The notes beneath the pieces were generated by a model. That model was not told the DNA's origin, made no database searches, and saw only the letters and a list, made by a program, of their open reading frames with translations. The position numbers and the translations under genes were made by a program. Of a stretch of DNA of 64,000 bases, positions 1 through 11,648 are shown piece after piece. Numbering within the stretch: the stretch's first letter is position 1; every line of letters begins with the position of its first letter. Source of the stretch: Datisca glomerata (Eukaryota > Streptophyta > Magnoliopsida > Cucurbitales > Datiscaceae); NCBI GenBank assembly GCA_003255025.1, contig QANY01003987.1, positions 124,001-188,000 of the forward strand, written 5' to 3'.

Positions 1-1040
1 ACAAGACTATTACAGTGGCATCTTATAATCAACATGTAGAGTACAATATGATTGCTATGATATCTTGTAACCATCATGTGGACTATAAGAAGGGTTCACA
101 ATCATCATGTACACGTCATGTAGACTACAAGATGATTACATGGAGATCATGTAGATTACAAAATACTTTCAAGGACATCTTGTAACCATCATATAGACTA
201 CAAGATAATTACATGGACATCTTGTAACCATAATGTAAACTACAAGAATAGTTCACGATCATCATGTACTTGTCATGCAGACTACAAGATGATTACATGA
301 ACATCTTGTAACCATCATGAAGACTACAAGATGATTATCGAGACCTCTTGTACTCATCATGTAGACTACACGAAGAGTTCACGATCATCATATACCCGTT
401 AAGATGATTACAGAGATATCTTGTAGCCATTATGTAGACTACAAGATGATTACATGGACATCTTGTAACCATCATGTAGACTACAAGAAGGGTTCATGAT
501 CATCATGTACCAGTCATGTAGACTACGAGATGATTACAATGACATCTTATAACCATCATGTAAACTACAAAATGATCACAGAGACATCTTGTAACCATCA
601 TGTTGACAACAAGAAGGATTCACGATCATCATGTACTCGTCATGTAGATTATAATATGATTATAGAGACATCTTGTAAACATCATGTCGACTATAAGATG
701 ATTACAGAGATATCGTATAACCATCATGTAGACTACAAGATAATTACATGAACATCTTCTAACCATCATGTAGACTACAAGAAGAGTTCACGGTCATAAT
801 AAACCCGTCATGTAGACTACAATAAGATTTCATGATCATAATGTACTCGTCATATAGACTACAAGACTATTACAGAGATATTTTGTAAACATCATATATA
901 CTGCAAGATGATTACAGAGACATCTTGTAACTATCATGTAGACTACAGTAATGGTTCAAGATTGCCATGTACTCATCATATTGACTACAAGATGATTATA
1001 GGGATATCTTGTAACCATCATGTAGACTACAAAGAAGGGT
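1..1040. repeat. 42-bp minisatellite with two unit types
   Basis: About 25 head-to-tail units of roughly 42 bp fill this stretch, and the array is cut by the window start. Every unit contains gtagactacaag. Type A units continue with a gatgattac block and end in catcttgtaaccatcat. Type B units continue with aagggttcac and end in atcatgtactcgtcat. A and B units are interspersed rather than sorted. Short open frames here are products of the repeat, with no coding signal. Confidence 0.92.
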
Positions 1041-1049
1041 TTGCTTGAA

Positions 1050-1312
1050 AAAATTTTCAAGTTCTCCAACGAAATACCCATTTTTCTCTTTAAATACCCA
1101 TTTTTTCTCATCGATTTTTTTTCAAGCCTTCAAATGAAATATCTTTTTCAACTAAATACCTATTTTTTTCATTGAAAGTTTTTTCAAGTCCTCCAACGAA
1201 ATATCAATTTTTTCTCCTTAAATACCAATTTTCTCATCAATTTTTTTTTCAGGCATTTCAACGAAATATTTATTTTTCACCTAAATACCCATTTTTTCAT
1301 TGAATTTTTTTT
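1050..1312. repeat. Tandem repeat, 62-66 bp x 4
   Basis: Four imperfect units each contain ttttttcaagtcctccaacg (or a close variant), then aaatacc and a T-rich stretch. Unit starts are near 1051, 1119, 1181 and 1243. The array directly follows the 42-bp minisatellite but shares no sequence with it. Confidence 0.85.
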
Positions 1313-2059
1313 ATCAAATGAGGTGAAGAAAGAGAATTAAGATGGAGCTGAAGAGGTAGCCATTGATGGAGGGGGTAAAACGAGATTCATTGTTTTTATT
1401 TGAGATAAAGAAGGGAGAGCAAGTAGGTGAAGAAAGAGAGTACTGAAAAATAGTTAAAGAATGATTTGAAATTTGATTGGATGAGTGTAAGAATGAATGA
1501 TATAAGGGGAAGAAGGCAAGAAAAATTAAGGAAAATGTGGGTCATGGGTCAATTTCAGTGAAAATGAGGCATGTGGTATGTTTTAGTAAAACAAGTTTTT
1601 TAAGGGTCCAATTTAATAAAAAATCCTAGACAATTTAGCTGCTCGTATTTTGGGGGCTTAATTTGTGGTCACTCTTTAAAAAATAAAGTTAGATGTAATT
1701 TGTCTTCGTTACACTAATATATCTTCTGGTTCTAAACCTACAAATATCTTCTAATTTTATTTAACAAATAAATAAGTTCATACAAATCATTTGTTTCCTA
1801 TAATGCTTTTACAGCTTGCACATTTTTTTTATAAGAAATCAATATTCTCAAGGACTGATATGCCAGATTATAGTATATAAGCAAATTAAATTGAGAATAT
1901 GATCAATTATAATAACCTATTACTGTAAATTTCTTATAAAATGGAAACTATGAGGCCCCGTTTGATATCAGGGGCTTCAAGCAAGGACATAACATTTATA
2001 GGACATTTGAATACATTCTCACGTCGGTCACAAGGAATTTAATTTCCTGGAACATGTAT
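1313..2059. other. Intergenic, AT-rich, no gene recognised
   Basis: No open frame or family motif is recognisable. A segment from about 1955 begins with ggccccgtttgata, a common opening of plant MITEs, but I cannot find its partner end. Confidence 0.6.
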
Positions 2060-2211
2060 TTTTTAGAGAATTAGATGTCTTCAAAGTAGGGGCATATAAA
2101 TCTCAAATATTTTTTTAGAGAATTAGATGTCTTCAAAGTAGGGGCATATAAATCTCAAATATTTTTTAGAGAATTAGATGTCTTCAAATTAGGGGTATCT
2201 AAATCTCAAAT
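2060..2211. repeat. Tandem repeat, 51-52 bp x 3
   Basis: Three nearly identical units start near 2061, 2113 and 2164. Each contains ttagagaattagatgtcttc followed by a run resembling aaagtaggggcatataaatc. The first two are almost identical; the third differs at a few sites. Confidence 0.92.
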
Positions 2212-2236
2212 AAGAACGATAACTATTAAAACGATA

Positions 2237-2772
2237 ATGACACTGAAAACATATAATCCGATAATCATTCTAATCACCAAACTATTGAATGGTGATAACT
2301 ATGACACTTGGAGTCGTTCAATAAATATAGCTCATTGTGTAAAAAATAAAATAAGTTTCGTTGAGGATCAATCAAGAGACCTTCGTCAACAGATCAAAAA
2401 AAAAAATTGGGTTGAAAAGGTGCAATGACATGATATTACCTTGGATACTTAACTCTGTAGAACCTGACATTGTCAGTAGTGACAGTGTGATACATGTAGA
2501 GTCTGCTGCTAAGTTTGAACTGATCAAAGGGAAAGATTAACTCAAAATAGTGCTCTTAGAATTTTCCAAATCGGAAAGATTAATTCAAAATACCAAGTTT
2601 ATTGTTGTTTATTTCACCACACTAAAAGGGTTAATAATGAATTTTCTTCTAACAATGCTCTACCCGCCTGTACATGCGGTGCCATTAAGAAAGTTGGAGA
2701 ACGAGAACAAAGAAGAAAGGCAATGCAATTTCTCGTGTGTTTGAATGATTCTTATGTTGTTGTTCGTGGCCA
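2237..2772 (+). pseudogene. Ty1/copia gag remnant
   Basis: The first open stretch (2237-2428) contains LLNGDNYDTWSRSI, matching the LxGxNYxxWxR start of plant copia Gag proteins. Farther along, in shifted frames, pieces such as LPWILNSVEPDIVSS and, near 2715-2770, a block close to AMQFLVCLNDSYVVVRG recall the conserved Gag FLMGLNxxYxxxRG block. At least three frame changes and stops break it. It would encode a virus-like-particle coat of a retrotransposon if intact. No protease, integrase or RT follows. It lies upstream of the short copia LTR pair at 3083, but a common origin is not shown. Confidence 0.7.
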
Positions 2773-2783
2773 TCGGCGGAGAA

Positions 2784-2886
2784 TAAAGGTTAGTAAAATT
2801 TAATAATTTTTGTGATATACATACATAGTTTTAAGTTCAAAAAATAAGAAAAGAATAAAGGTTAGTAAAATTTAATAAATTTTGCA
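2784..2886. repeat. Direct repeat of 25-28 bp, about 72 bp apart
   Basis: The string aaaggttagtaaaatttaat occurs near 2785 and again near 2857, each followed by an aatttt-type tract. Confidence 0.8.
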
Positions 2887-3082
2887 GTGTTTCTTTTTAT
2901 TTTACCACTATTTGATTTTTATTTTTAGGTTAAATCTACGCTTACTAATTTGGTATGTATAGAGTGATTTTTAAAATTTTGAATGTGTTTATAGAATAGT
3001 TTAGAGAAACATAAAGCGAGAAGAACTGCATGAATTTTGACAATGCTCTATTAATTTTTTTTCTTTTCATACCATTTTTCTT

Positions 3083-3697
3083 TGTTGGAATTTGGTGTCT
3101 CAATTTTCTTGATGAGTAAGTTTCCTATTAATGAGAAGTTTTGGAAAGATATAATGTGATATGATTTTGAAAACGTTTCCTATTTGAATAGGAAAGTTAG
3201 GGTTTTTTTGTGAATCAATAAATAAGAGAATTTGGCTCAGGATTTGAGAGTTTTACTTCGATAGACGGTAAGCGGTTACTCTACCCTAAATGGAGCATCA
3301 TATGTTGTAACGAGGCTCTGCCCTAGGAGGTAGAAAGTAATCTTAAGATATGAGAGATGACTCTATCCAGTCAGGAGAGGATACCCATGATATTGAGAGG
3401 CTAGTCAGAGGATGTCGCTCGTGTTGAAGATGATTTTCAAGCGAGTGGGTTGCATATAATCTGATCGAAAAGTTGTGACTTTTGTCTAAGCTAATTATAG
3501 TTTCCAAGGCATAGTTTGTGTGTGCGTGTGTTGAGTTTAAATTTTGGTGTAATGAGATTTATGTTAGGTGCTTGAGCCAATATTTAGTAAGTAATGTGAG
3601 GATATTAGCGAGATAACCGTGGACGTAGGCGGTTAGCTAAACCACGTTACAGATATTATTAATTTGTTATTATTTATTGACGCTTCCGTTACAACCA
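3083..3697 (+). repeat. 5' LTR of the miniature copia element
   Basis: It runs from TGTTGGAATTTGG to ttccgttacaacca. Microsatellite-like gtgtgtgcgtgtg lies near 3520. The copy at 3894-4493 follows the same order of blocks with substitutions and small indels. Confidence 0.8.
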
Positions 3698-3698
3698 G

Positions 3699-3714
3699 TG
3701 GTGTTATAGCTGAT
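3699..3714 (+). other. Degraded tRNA-Met primer binding site
   Basis: The sequence tggtgttatagc sits directly after the LTR and matches most positions of the usual plant copia primer site tggtatcagagc. Confidence 0.7.
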
Positions 3715-3893
3715 AGTTTGATCCTAGATAGTATGAGAGTTTTGATTTGAGATAGAGGTGATGTGAAACATGCAACTATATATATGATGTTGTTAAAGGT
3801 TGATAATCATGATTTGAAGATAATTTGGTTCAATGTGGAGTTGCAACGATGACGATTGTTTGATGATGGTGAAATCTGAATCAAAGTCAGGAT

Positions 3894-4493
3894 TGTTGGA
3901 TTTTGGTACCTCAAATCCCTCAAATCCCTTGTGAGCAAGTTTCCTATTAATGAGGATTTTTTTTTTGAAAATATCTTATGTGATATGGTTTTGAATGACT
4001 TTCATATATTGAATAGGAAAGTTATAGTTTTTTGGTGAGTTTATAAATAAAAGATTTTGGTGCAGGGTTTGGGGGCTCTGCTTCGACTAGAGAGTGATAG
4101 CTGGTTCTACCCTAAAAGGAGCAACCCGTGTTGTGAGAAGGCTCGTCCTAAGAGATAGAGGTAACCTATGAGAGAGGGCTCTATCTCAGTAGGGATACTC
4201 GTGATATATTGAGAGGCTAGTCAGAGGACTTCGTCCATGATGAAAATGGTTTCCAAGCTAGCTATTAGGTGCATGTAGTCCGATTGAGAAGTTATGACTT
4301 TTGTTTAAGCTAGTTATGATTTCTAAGGTATGAGTTTGTGTGTGTGTCGAGTTTAAATTTTGGTATAATGGAATTTGGGTTAGGAAATTAAGTCGATATT
4401 GAGTAAGTAATAAGAAGGTAACCATAGACGTAGGCAAATGGTTCAACGACGTTAAAAAAAATTATTCTTGTTTTTTACGCTTCCGTTACAACA
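3894..4493 (+). repeat. 3' LTR of the miniature copia element
   Basis: It starts tgttggattttggtacc and ends cgcttccgttacaaca. The block ataaccgtggacgtaggc of the first LTR appears here as gtaaccatagacgtaggc, and gtgtgtgtgtcgag replaces the longer GT run. Confidence 0.8.
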
Positions 4494-4509
4494 TCCTTTT
4501 TAATGATAA

Positions 4510-6402
4510 TGTTCTTGGATTGAGTTTTAAAATTTTGAGGAATAATCATTGAACCATAAACGGTTCATGAGCGGAATGTTAAAAAATTTTACATCAACCA
4601 ATTTAATCATATTAAATATTAAAACCATACATCCAATTATGCATATTAAGTTAAACGTATTCAACATTGATAGAAGATGATTTATACTTTTCATTGTATC
4701 AGAGACTTTCTAAATTAGTGGAATCCTTATTGAAAGCTTCGCGTTCTTCAATCTTCAAATTCAAGAACTTTAATTAGTTTTTGCATCAACAACCACTCAG
4801 AAATATATCTCGCAAGTACGTCGTTAGGAACTGAGTGTGGGCTCCCGAAACAACTGAGAAAGAAAAATAAATTGTTTTTCTTCCTCTGGTGATTTCGACG
4901 GCAAGCAGTAGGAGGGGAGAGAAACCTTTTTCTGCTCTGTCTGATTTGGGTTGTGTCAACACACTTAGGTTAGGAAGGTAACCCTAACGACATCCCTTAT
5001 ATGATAGTTTTGGAATTTTCACATATACCGCATATATGTGTAATTTTTGAAATTCACCCCCTTATTCTTTATTATTGCAAAAATTGCATATCTCCTTAGA
5101 GTCAATGTTGTGTCCAAATTCATCAATCCAAATTGATAAATTTAAATTGATCTTCATCAATTAATTAATTAATTTCTCTTATTTACTAATTATCTAATAA
5201 TTAGAAAATAATAAATTAATTAATTTGAACATCAATTAGTTACTTTTCATTATAAAGTTGCAACACAGATCTCATATGAGTTCAGGAAACACACATTGTC
5301 TCAAAACACATTTTGATCCAACTGATGTTGTTTCTTCTATTCATGTCATCATGAGCTACTCATGAGGCCGAATAAACCCACATGATTAAAGCTATAGGAT
5401 TCAAGTACCCGATGAATTTATCTTCATAAATTCCTGAATTATTTAATCATGACATCGTACGACTCTATTATAGGTTTGATGTTGAATCAACTTTCGATTC
5501 GTGCGCGTTACAATTTCTCTTAGTGTAAATAAAATTTTTTATTTCATGGTCCACATAATATTTTAACATATTACATTTTGTGAAAATCATTCATAAGAGC
5601 AGGATGTAAAATTATCATTTTACCACTCTTGTTATTATTTCCTTAACTCTTCTATTGACTGTGAATAAAAAAGATATAAAGTAAATTGTCTAGTACAATT
5701 CACAAGCCTTATTTAATGATGCATTTCATCGAATACTTAGCAAAGTTAATTTATTCACATATTCATCAATAAAGTATAAGGTGATATTGTTATTTTTGCA
5801 ATCTAATCACGAATTTTTATATCTGCGAATCACGTAACTCCAACATAGTTTAATTACACTCCCAACAGCCGAGGTATTATCCGGTAATTGGAACCCACTC
5901 ATTTGGCATATTAAATAAGGCAAGTAACTAAGGTAAGCTTCGTATTCACCTCAGGATAAACATAATTATGAAAACACTTTTAAAGTGTAACAATTAGAAT
6001 TAGAGCTAGGTAAACGGTTTTTCTCTAAACTAATTTATTACTGGTCTATTCAACATATTCCATAACATGCCTAGGTCAACCATCAGAGTCTCCACTCCCA
6101 TGCACCAAGACTGACATCCTTTGGTTCAGCCTGACAATTATAATCGGACTCGATTTCCCAATCGATCCTAAGACTATGAATAATGTTCCAAACTATTTCA
6201 GAAGAGTTTGTCTGGAAGATTCCTCTGTCTTTACTTTTCTTATGTTGACAATAGTTCCAGGACTTGAGTAAATTACAAACACACTTTAATTAATAGAAAA
6301 ACTTTCATTAAGTCATTAAATTCAGTAATATAAAATGTCTGATAAATAACTAAATACTCATTAATAGTTATTGCACCCTACTTTATGGACATAATTCCAA
6401 CA
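4510..6402 (-). repeat. 3' LTR of the minus-strand copia element
   Basis: On the plus strand it starts tgttcttggattgag and ends ggacataattccaaca, so on the minus strand it begins TGTTGGAATTATG. It has the same series of blocks as 9406-11227, including a ttaattaattaatt stretch near 5160-5190 and tcaactttcgattcgtgcgc near 5488. Confidence 0.9.
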
Positions 6403-6418
6403 ATCTTCTACTTGGACT
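6403..6418 (-). other. Polypurine tract
   Basis: Read on the minus strand, GTCCAAGTAGAAGAT lies directly before the TGTTGGAATT LTR start, as expected for the plus-strand priming tract of plant copia elements (usual form ccaagtgggagat). Confidence 0.8.
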
Positions 6419-6473
6419 AAAGTAGGCGTGTATAATCTCACATCCACATGTCTTCTAGATGACCATCAAAGAC

Positions 6474-8654
6474 TTAACTACTTAAAGTCTTCATAAATGG
6501 ATTTTCCAGGTTGTTGATCGTCAATATGTGTGTAACTACAACATCTCCATGTTGAACAGTCTCTCTCATCAGGTGATATTTACACACTATGTGTTTGGAT
6601 CTTTTATGACTCCTTGGTTCCTTTGAGTTTGCTACAACCCCACTGTTATCGCAATAAATTGTCATGGGCTTGTCAGCTTCTGGAACAACATCCAGAGTCT
6701 TCAAGACCTTTCTAAGCCATACAGCCTCTTTTGCGATTCCACAAGCTACCACATATTCAGCTTCCATGGTAGAATCAGCAATGCAAGATTGCTTGATACT
6801 TCTCCATATAACTGCTCCACCATTTAGGATGAACACCGATCATGAAATGGACCTTTTAGAGTCTTTGTGTGCCTAGAAATCAGAATCAGTATACCCCATC
6901 ATATTCAGGTCAGTACCTGAATACACAAGCATATAGTTCTTTGTTCTCTTAAGATACTTCAGGATATGCTTGACGGCATTCATATTCATGATTCTAGTAT
7001 TAGATTGGAAACGACTCACTACGCCCACAACATAGAAAATGTCTGACCTAGTGCAAAGAATCACATACATGAGACATCCTACGGCTGAGACATATGGAAT
7101 ATCTCTCATGACTTCCTCTTCTTGAGGAGTCTTGGGAGACTGCTCTTTGCAGAGGTTGACTCCATGCCTAAAAGGAAGATATCCCTTCTTGGAGTCTTGC
7201 AAACTGAAGTAATCTGTCACCTTATCAATATAAGATGCTTGAGACAATGCCAATTATTTGTTCTTCTGATCTCGAAAGATCTGAATACCTAGGACAAAGG
7301 CACATTGTCTAAGAACTTTCATATCAAATTGCTTTACTATCAAATCTTGACATCAAATATTTTTCCTACATAATTCCCAATGAGTAGAATATCATCTACG
7401 TACAAAACTAGAAAAACCACTTTCTTTCATGTATCAGCTTATACACGCAGAGTTCATCCATTAACTGTTCAAAACCAAAGTTCTTAACAGTTTCGTCGAA
7501 TCTAATATTCCACGACCGTGATGCTTGCTTAAGTCCATAAATGAACTTTAGCAGTTCTAAACCTTATGATCTTGGCCCTTCTCCATGAACCCCTCTGGTT
7601 AAGCCATATAAATGCGCTATTCAAGACTGTCATTCAGAAAAACAGTCTTGACATCCATCTTCCAGATTTCATAATCGATGGCAGCAGCAATATACAAGAG
7701 GATTCAGATTGATTTTAAGCATGGCTACCAATGAGAAGGTATCTTCAAAGTCAATATATTCCTTTTGGTTATAGCCATCGGCTACTAGCCTAGCTTTGAA
7801 TGACTCCACATTCCCATTTGGACCTCTCCTTTTCTTATAGATCCATTTACACCCTATAAGTTTTACCTCTTCAGGAGGATCTATATGTTTCCAAAATTCG
7901 TTCGAATGTATCTCAACGTTTATCACTTCTTGTCATAGGTTTGCTTCAAGACTAGCCATGGCCTGTACGTAGGAGATAGGTTCATCATGATCCTTATCTG
8001 AGATTACTGTTAAGGTATCTTCATAAGACATGTACCTGACAGGCTGTCTCTCAACCCTCCCACTACGTCGAGGCTCTATAGGCTCTTGCCCCAACTGTGG
8101 TTCTTCCATTATTAAACCAGAAACAGTTCTCGATTGGGCAGTCAGTGAGTTTCCACTCAATAATTCCACTAGCGCAAGAGTGATTCCCGGCTTCACACTT
8201 CTTATATAGTATTCTTCAAGAAAACATGCATTCATGATTAAGAATGTTTTCTTGTCAATCAGACTATAAAAGAATATCCCTTCATTCCTTTGTGATATCT
8301 TATAAACAAGCATAACTCTGATCGACTTGCCAACTTACCTGTCTTCTGTTTCAGAATATGTGCTGGGCACCCTCATATTCTAAAGTCGTTAACAGATGAC
8401 TTTCATCCATTCCATCTTTCATATGGTGTGCCAGGCACTGTCTTCGATGGAACTTGTTTTAGAATGTATGTTGTTGTTTTCAAGGCATATCTCCAGAATG
8501 AATCTGGGAGGGATGAGTAACTCATCATGGATCTAACCATATCCATCAGAGTTTGATTCTTTCTCTCTAACACACTATTCTGTTCTGGAGTGCAAGGTGC
8601 TGTAAGCTGAGAGAGAATACCTTCTTCTTTAAGAAAGTCTTTGAATAATCCCAT
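6474..8654 (-). pseudogene. Copia pol remnant: integrase end, RT, RNase H
   Basis: The domains read from right to left on the minus strand. At 8654-8403 is the C-terminal half of the integrase core, with [18 protein letters not shown] and [14 protein letters not shown]. At 8313-7933 is the integrase-RT linker, with FLEEYYI and EPRRSGRVERQP. From 7926 is RT, with IGCKWIYKKRRGPNG; the catalytic YVDD is still readable at 7402-7391. RT continues to 7260 in shifted frames, and its end (PYVSAVGCLMY, HILKYLKRT) lies at 7253-6873. RNase H (TMEAEYVVACGIAKEAVW, IYCDNSGVVA, KRSKHI) is at 6836-6474. The whole copies element RNA and integrates it when intact. At least five frameshifts or stops are visible, so this is dead. 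Confidence 0.93.
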
Positions 8655-9065
8655 TAAAATCTTTTAATTAAGGAAAACTATTTTCCTAATTAAATAATCC
8701 CATTAAAATCTTTTTAAATTTTAAAACTCAAAATATAAATAGATAATTATTTTTTAAATTCAAAATTCAAAAGATAAAATGTATAATTATCTTTTAAAAT
8801 AAATTTTAAAAGATAAAATTGATAATTATCTTTTTAAATTCAAAATCCAAAAGATAAAAGGATAAAATAGATAATTAGCTTTTAAAATCAAATTTTAAAA
8901 GATAAAATGGATAATTATCTTTTAAATATCCGATACCATATATTTTAAACTTTAATTATCTTTTATCTGTTAAAAATTTAAAATTCAAAATTTTAAAGAT
9001 AAAATATGAGATTAGGATTTTTACTAAACATCATAGGCTTTCTTAAACCCTAATATCGCTTAAAN
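8655..9065. repeat. AT-rich tandem and palindromic repeat inside the copia element
   Basis: Units of about 60-70 bp repeat ttttaaaagataaaa, tggataattatcttttaaa and aaattcaaaa. The units are partly self-complementary because tttaaaagataa pairs with ttatcttttaaa. The block stands where gag, protease and the integrase start should be. An undetermined base (n) is at 9065. Confidence 0.8.
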
Positions 9066-9390
9066 GCGGCGACCGGCGACAGCGGTGTCGGCGACCGGCG
9101 ACAGCAATGGTGGGGACCGGTGGTGGTTTTTTATTCGAGGCGGCGACAGATTACATGGAATTTAAAAAAATACAACTTTGGCAAGAAAATAAATTACATA
9201 AAATTCTAGCCTTAATTTCGACATACATTAAGTCTGAAATTAAAACAAAACACCTAGAGGTAATAAGTCTGGATCCATTCATAAAATACATTCAAAATTA
9301 TTTTGAATCTACCATACAAATATATGCTAATATCATAACATCTAACGATACATACGTTCAAACACAGAAAATGCATAATCAAGAAATCAA
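9066..9390 (-). other. Copia 5' leader
   Basis: Read on the minus strand it contains CATATATTTGTATGGTAGAT and TATGAATGGATCCAGA, which match the leader after the 36879-38575 LTR (38640-38720). A GC-rich 27-bp direct repeat with gcgaccggcgacagc lies at 9066-9105, next to the n. A plus-strand open frame over it is only antisense to this leader. Confidence 0.75.
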
Positions 9391-9404
9391 GGCTCTGATA
9401 CCAA
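9391..9404 (-). other. tRNA-Met primer binding site
   Basis: The plus sequence ggctctgataccaa is the reverse complement of ttggtatcagagcc, the standard plant copia initiator-Met primer site, two bases from the LTR end. It fixes the element's orientation. Confidence 0.93.
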
Positions 9405-9405
9405 T

Positions 9406-11227
9406 TGTTGGATCGTGTTTTAAAAATTTGAGGAAAAATCATTGAGCCACGAATGGTTTGTGGGCGTAATATAGAAAAAAAATTCATCAACCAATTTAAA
9501 CATATTAAATATTAAAACCATACATTCAATTATATATATTAAGTTAAACGTATTCAAAAGAGGTAGAAACGATTTATATCTTTTCATTGTATCAGAGACT
9601 TTCTGAATTGGTGGAATCCTTATTGAATGGTTCGCGTTCTTTGATATTCAAATCCAAGAAATTTAATTAGTCTTTACACCAACAACCACTCGTTGGATCC
9701 AGAAGTATATCTCACAAGGACGTCGTTAAGAACTGAGTGTGGGCTCTCAAAACAACTGAGAAAGAAAAATTAAATTTTTTTCTTCCTTAGGTGATTTTGG
9801 CGGCAAGCAGTAGGAGAGGAGAGAGAAACATTTTTCTGCTTTGTCTGATTATGGTTGTGCCAATACAATTAATTTTTTACATTAATTAGGTTAGTTTAAA
9901 ATTTTTTACATATACTCCATATATGTGTAATTTTCAAATTCACCCCTTATTATTTATTATTGCCGAAAATTGCATATCTCCCTAGAGTCAATGTTATGTC
10001 CAAATTCATCAATCCAAATTAATAAATTCAAATTGATCTTCATCAATTAATTAATTAATTAATTAATCTTATTTACTAGTTATCTAATAATTAATTAAAA
10101 ATAATAATAAATTAATTAATTTGAACATCAATTAATTACTTTTCACTAATAAAGTGACAACACCCATTACATATGTGTTCAAGAAATATATCTTGGCTCA
10201 AAACACATTTTGGCCCAACTGATGTTGTTTCTTCTATTCATGTACTCATGAGCTATTGTTGAATCCGAATGGACCCACATGAATAAAGCTATAAAATTCA
10301 AATACCCGGCGAATTTATCTCCATAAATTTCTGACCTATTTAATCCTGACATCATACGACTCCACTATAGGTTTGATACCGAATCAACTCTCGATTCATG
10401 CACACTACATTTTCTGTTCGTGCAAATAAACTCTTTTATTTCATGGTCCACATAATATTTTAACATATTACCTTGGGTGAATATCAGAAACAAGAGCAAA
10501 ATATAAAATTATCATTTTACCCATCTTATTATTATATCCTTATCTTCTTTATTAACTGTGAATAAGAAAAACATGACAGTGAAGTGTCACGCACAATTCA
10601 CAAGTATTATTCAATGACTCAATTCATCGGGGCCAAGTTAATTTATTCACACATCCATTAATAAAGTATAAGGTGATATTATTCTTTTCACAATCTAACC
10701 ACAAATTTTCATATATATGAATCACGTAACTCCAACATAGTTTAATTACGATCCCAACAACTGACGTGTATTATCCAAAAATTCTAACTCACTCATTTGG
10801 TATATCAAAGAATCCAAGTAACTAAGTCAAGCTTTGTATTCACCTCAGGATAAAAGTAATTACAAAAATACACTCAAGGTGTTACATAACACACCTAGGT
10901 CAACCGTTAGAGTCTCCACTCTCATACCCCAAAACTGTCATCCTTTGGTTCAACCTAACAGTCATAATCAGATCTCGATTGCCCAGTCGACCCTAAGACT
11001 GTGAATATCATTCTAAACTATTTTAGAAGAATTTGTCTGGAAAACCCATCTATCTTTACACTTCTTACGTTGACAATAGTTTCAAGACTTGAGTAAATTA
11101 TAAACACACTTTAATTAATAGAAAAAATTTCATTCATTTATTAAATTCAATAATACAAAATGTCTGAGAAATAACTAAATACTCATAAATAGTTATTACA
11201 CCATACTTTATGGATATAATTCCAACA
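9406..11227 (-). repeat. 5' LTR of the minus-strand copia element
   Basis: On the plus strand it runs from tgttggatcgtgtttt to ggatataattccaaca. Compared with 4510-6402 it has small indels, so it is about 70 bp shorter. The ttaattaattaattaatt tract near 10045 is longer here. Confidence 0.92.
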
Positions 11228-11648
11228 GTTATGGTCATATCATTTTCCTAATACTAGTAAAGAAATTTGTGGTAAGCAGTTTAAAATACATGTATTAAAA
11301 TTATATGTAAATCTAAATTAAAGTAAAGTAGTGGAAAAAATAAATATGGTAGCTTGTTTATCATAATTGTTGAAATTTTACTATATAGTATGAATAATAT
11401 AGAAAATGATCTTTCAACAATTTCTTAGATTCTTTCATATTAAGAGATTGTTTATCTTATTCATAAAATATTTCTTTCATTTCATTTATATGAATTTTCT
11501 TGTTCTGATAACATAAATATTGCATATGTTTTATTTTTTTTATAAATTTTGAACTCATAAATTAGTTTTCTTGTTGAAAAAATATGAATAAATTACTGTT
11601 GACATAAAAATAATCTTAAAATTCATATAAATTTCTCGTTATGGTTAT
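11228..11648. other. AT-rich spacer, nothing recognised
   Basis: Very AT-rich DNA without an open frame, repeat or family motif that I can name. Confidence 0.6.

Larger units (their letters stand above)
3083..4493 (+). mobile_element. Miniature copia-type LTR element (TRIM-like)
   Basis: Two direct repeats of about 600 bp flank only about 196 bp of unique DNA. Both start with TGTTGGA and end in CA. Just inside the first lies a degraded initiator-Met tRNA primer site (near 3699-3710), and just before the second is a decayed purine tract, aaagtcaggat. The LTR tail carries ccgtggacgtaggc and cgcttccgttaca, typical of copia LTR ends. Possible 5-bp target duplications are ttctt (3078-3082) and tcctt (4494-4498), 4 of 5 matching. 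There is no coding sequence, so the element is a non-autonomous or deleted derivative. The plus orientation follows from primer site and tract positions. Confidence 0.82.
4510..11227 (-). mobile_element. Ty1/copia retrotransposon, degraded, minus strand
   Basis: Two direct repeats of about 1.9 and 1.8 kb (4510-6402 and 9406-11227) flank 3.0 kb of internal DNA. On the minus strand the order is 5' LTR (right), tRNA-Met primer site (9391-9404, an exact ggtatcagagcc core), leader, integrase/RT/RNase H remains, purine tract (6403-6418) and 3' LTR (left). Gag, protease and the start of integrase are missing; AT-rich repeats occupy that position (8655-9040). Flanking 5-mers (gataa at 4505-4509, gttat at 11228-11232) do not form a good target duplication. 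The many frame breaks make it inactive. The LTR plus gag at 36879-40960 belong to the same family. Confidence 0.92.

Noticed and set aside
530..751. Open frame of 73 codons
   Set aside because: It only translates the 42-bp minisatellite.
1..1040. Regular repeats with variable parts, superficially CRISPR-like
   Set aside because: Units are directly joined, both halves repeat, and there are no unique spacers or cas genes. It is a eukaryotic minisatellite.
9107..9445. Plus-strand open frame of 112 codons
   Set aside because: It is antisense to the copia leader, primer site and LTR start of the minus-strand element.
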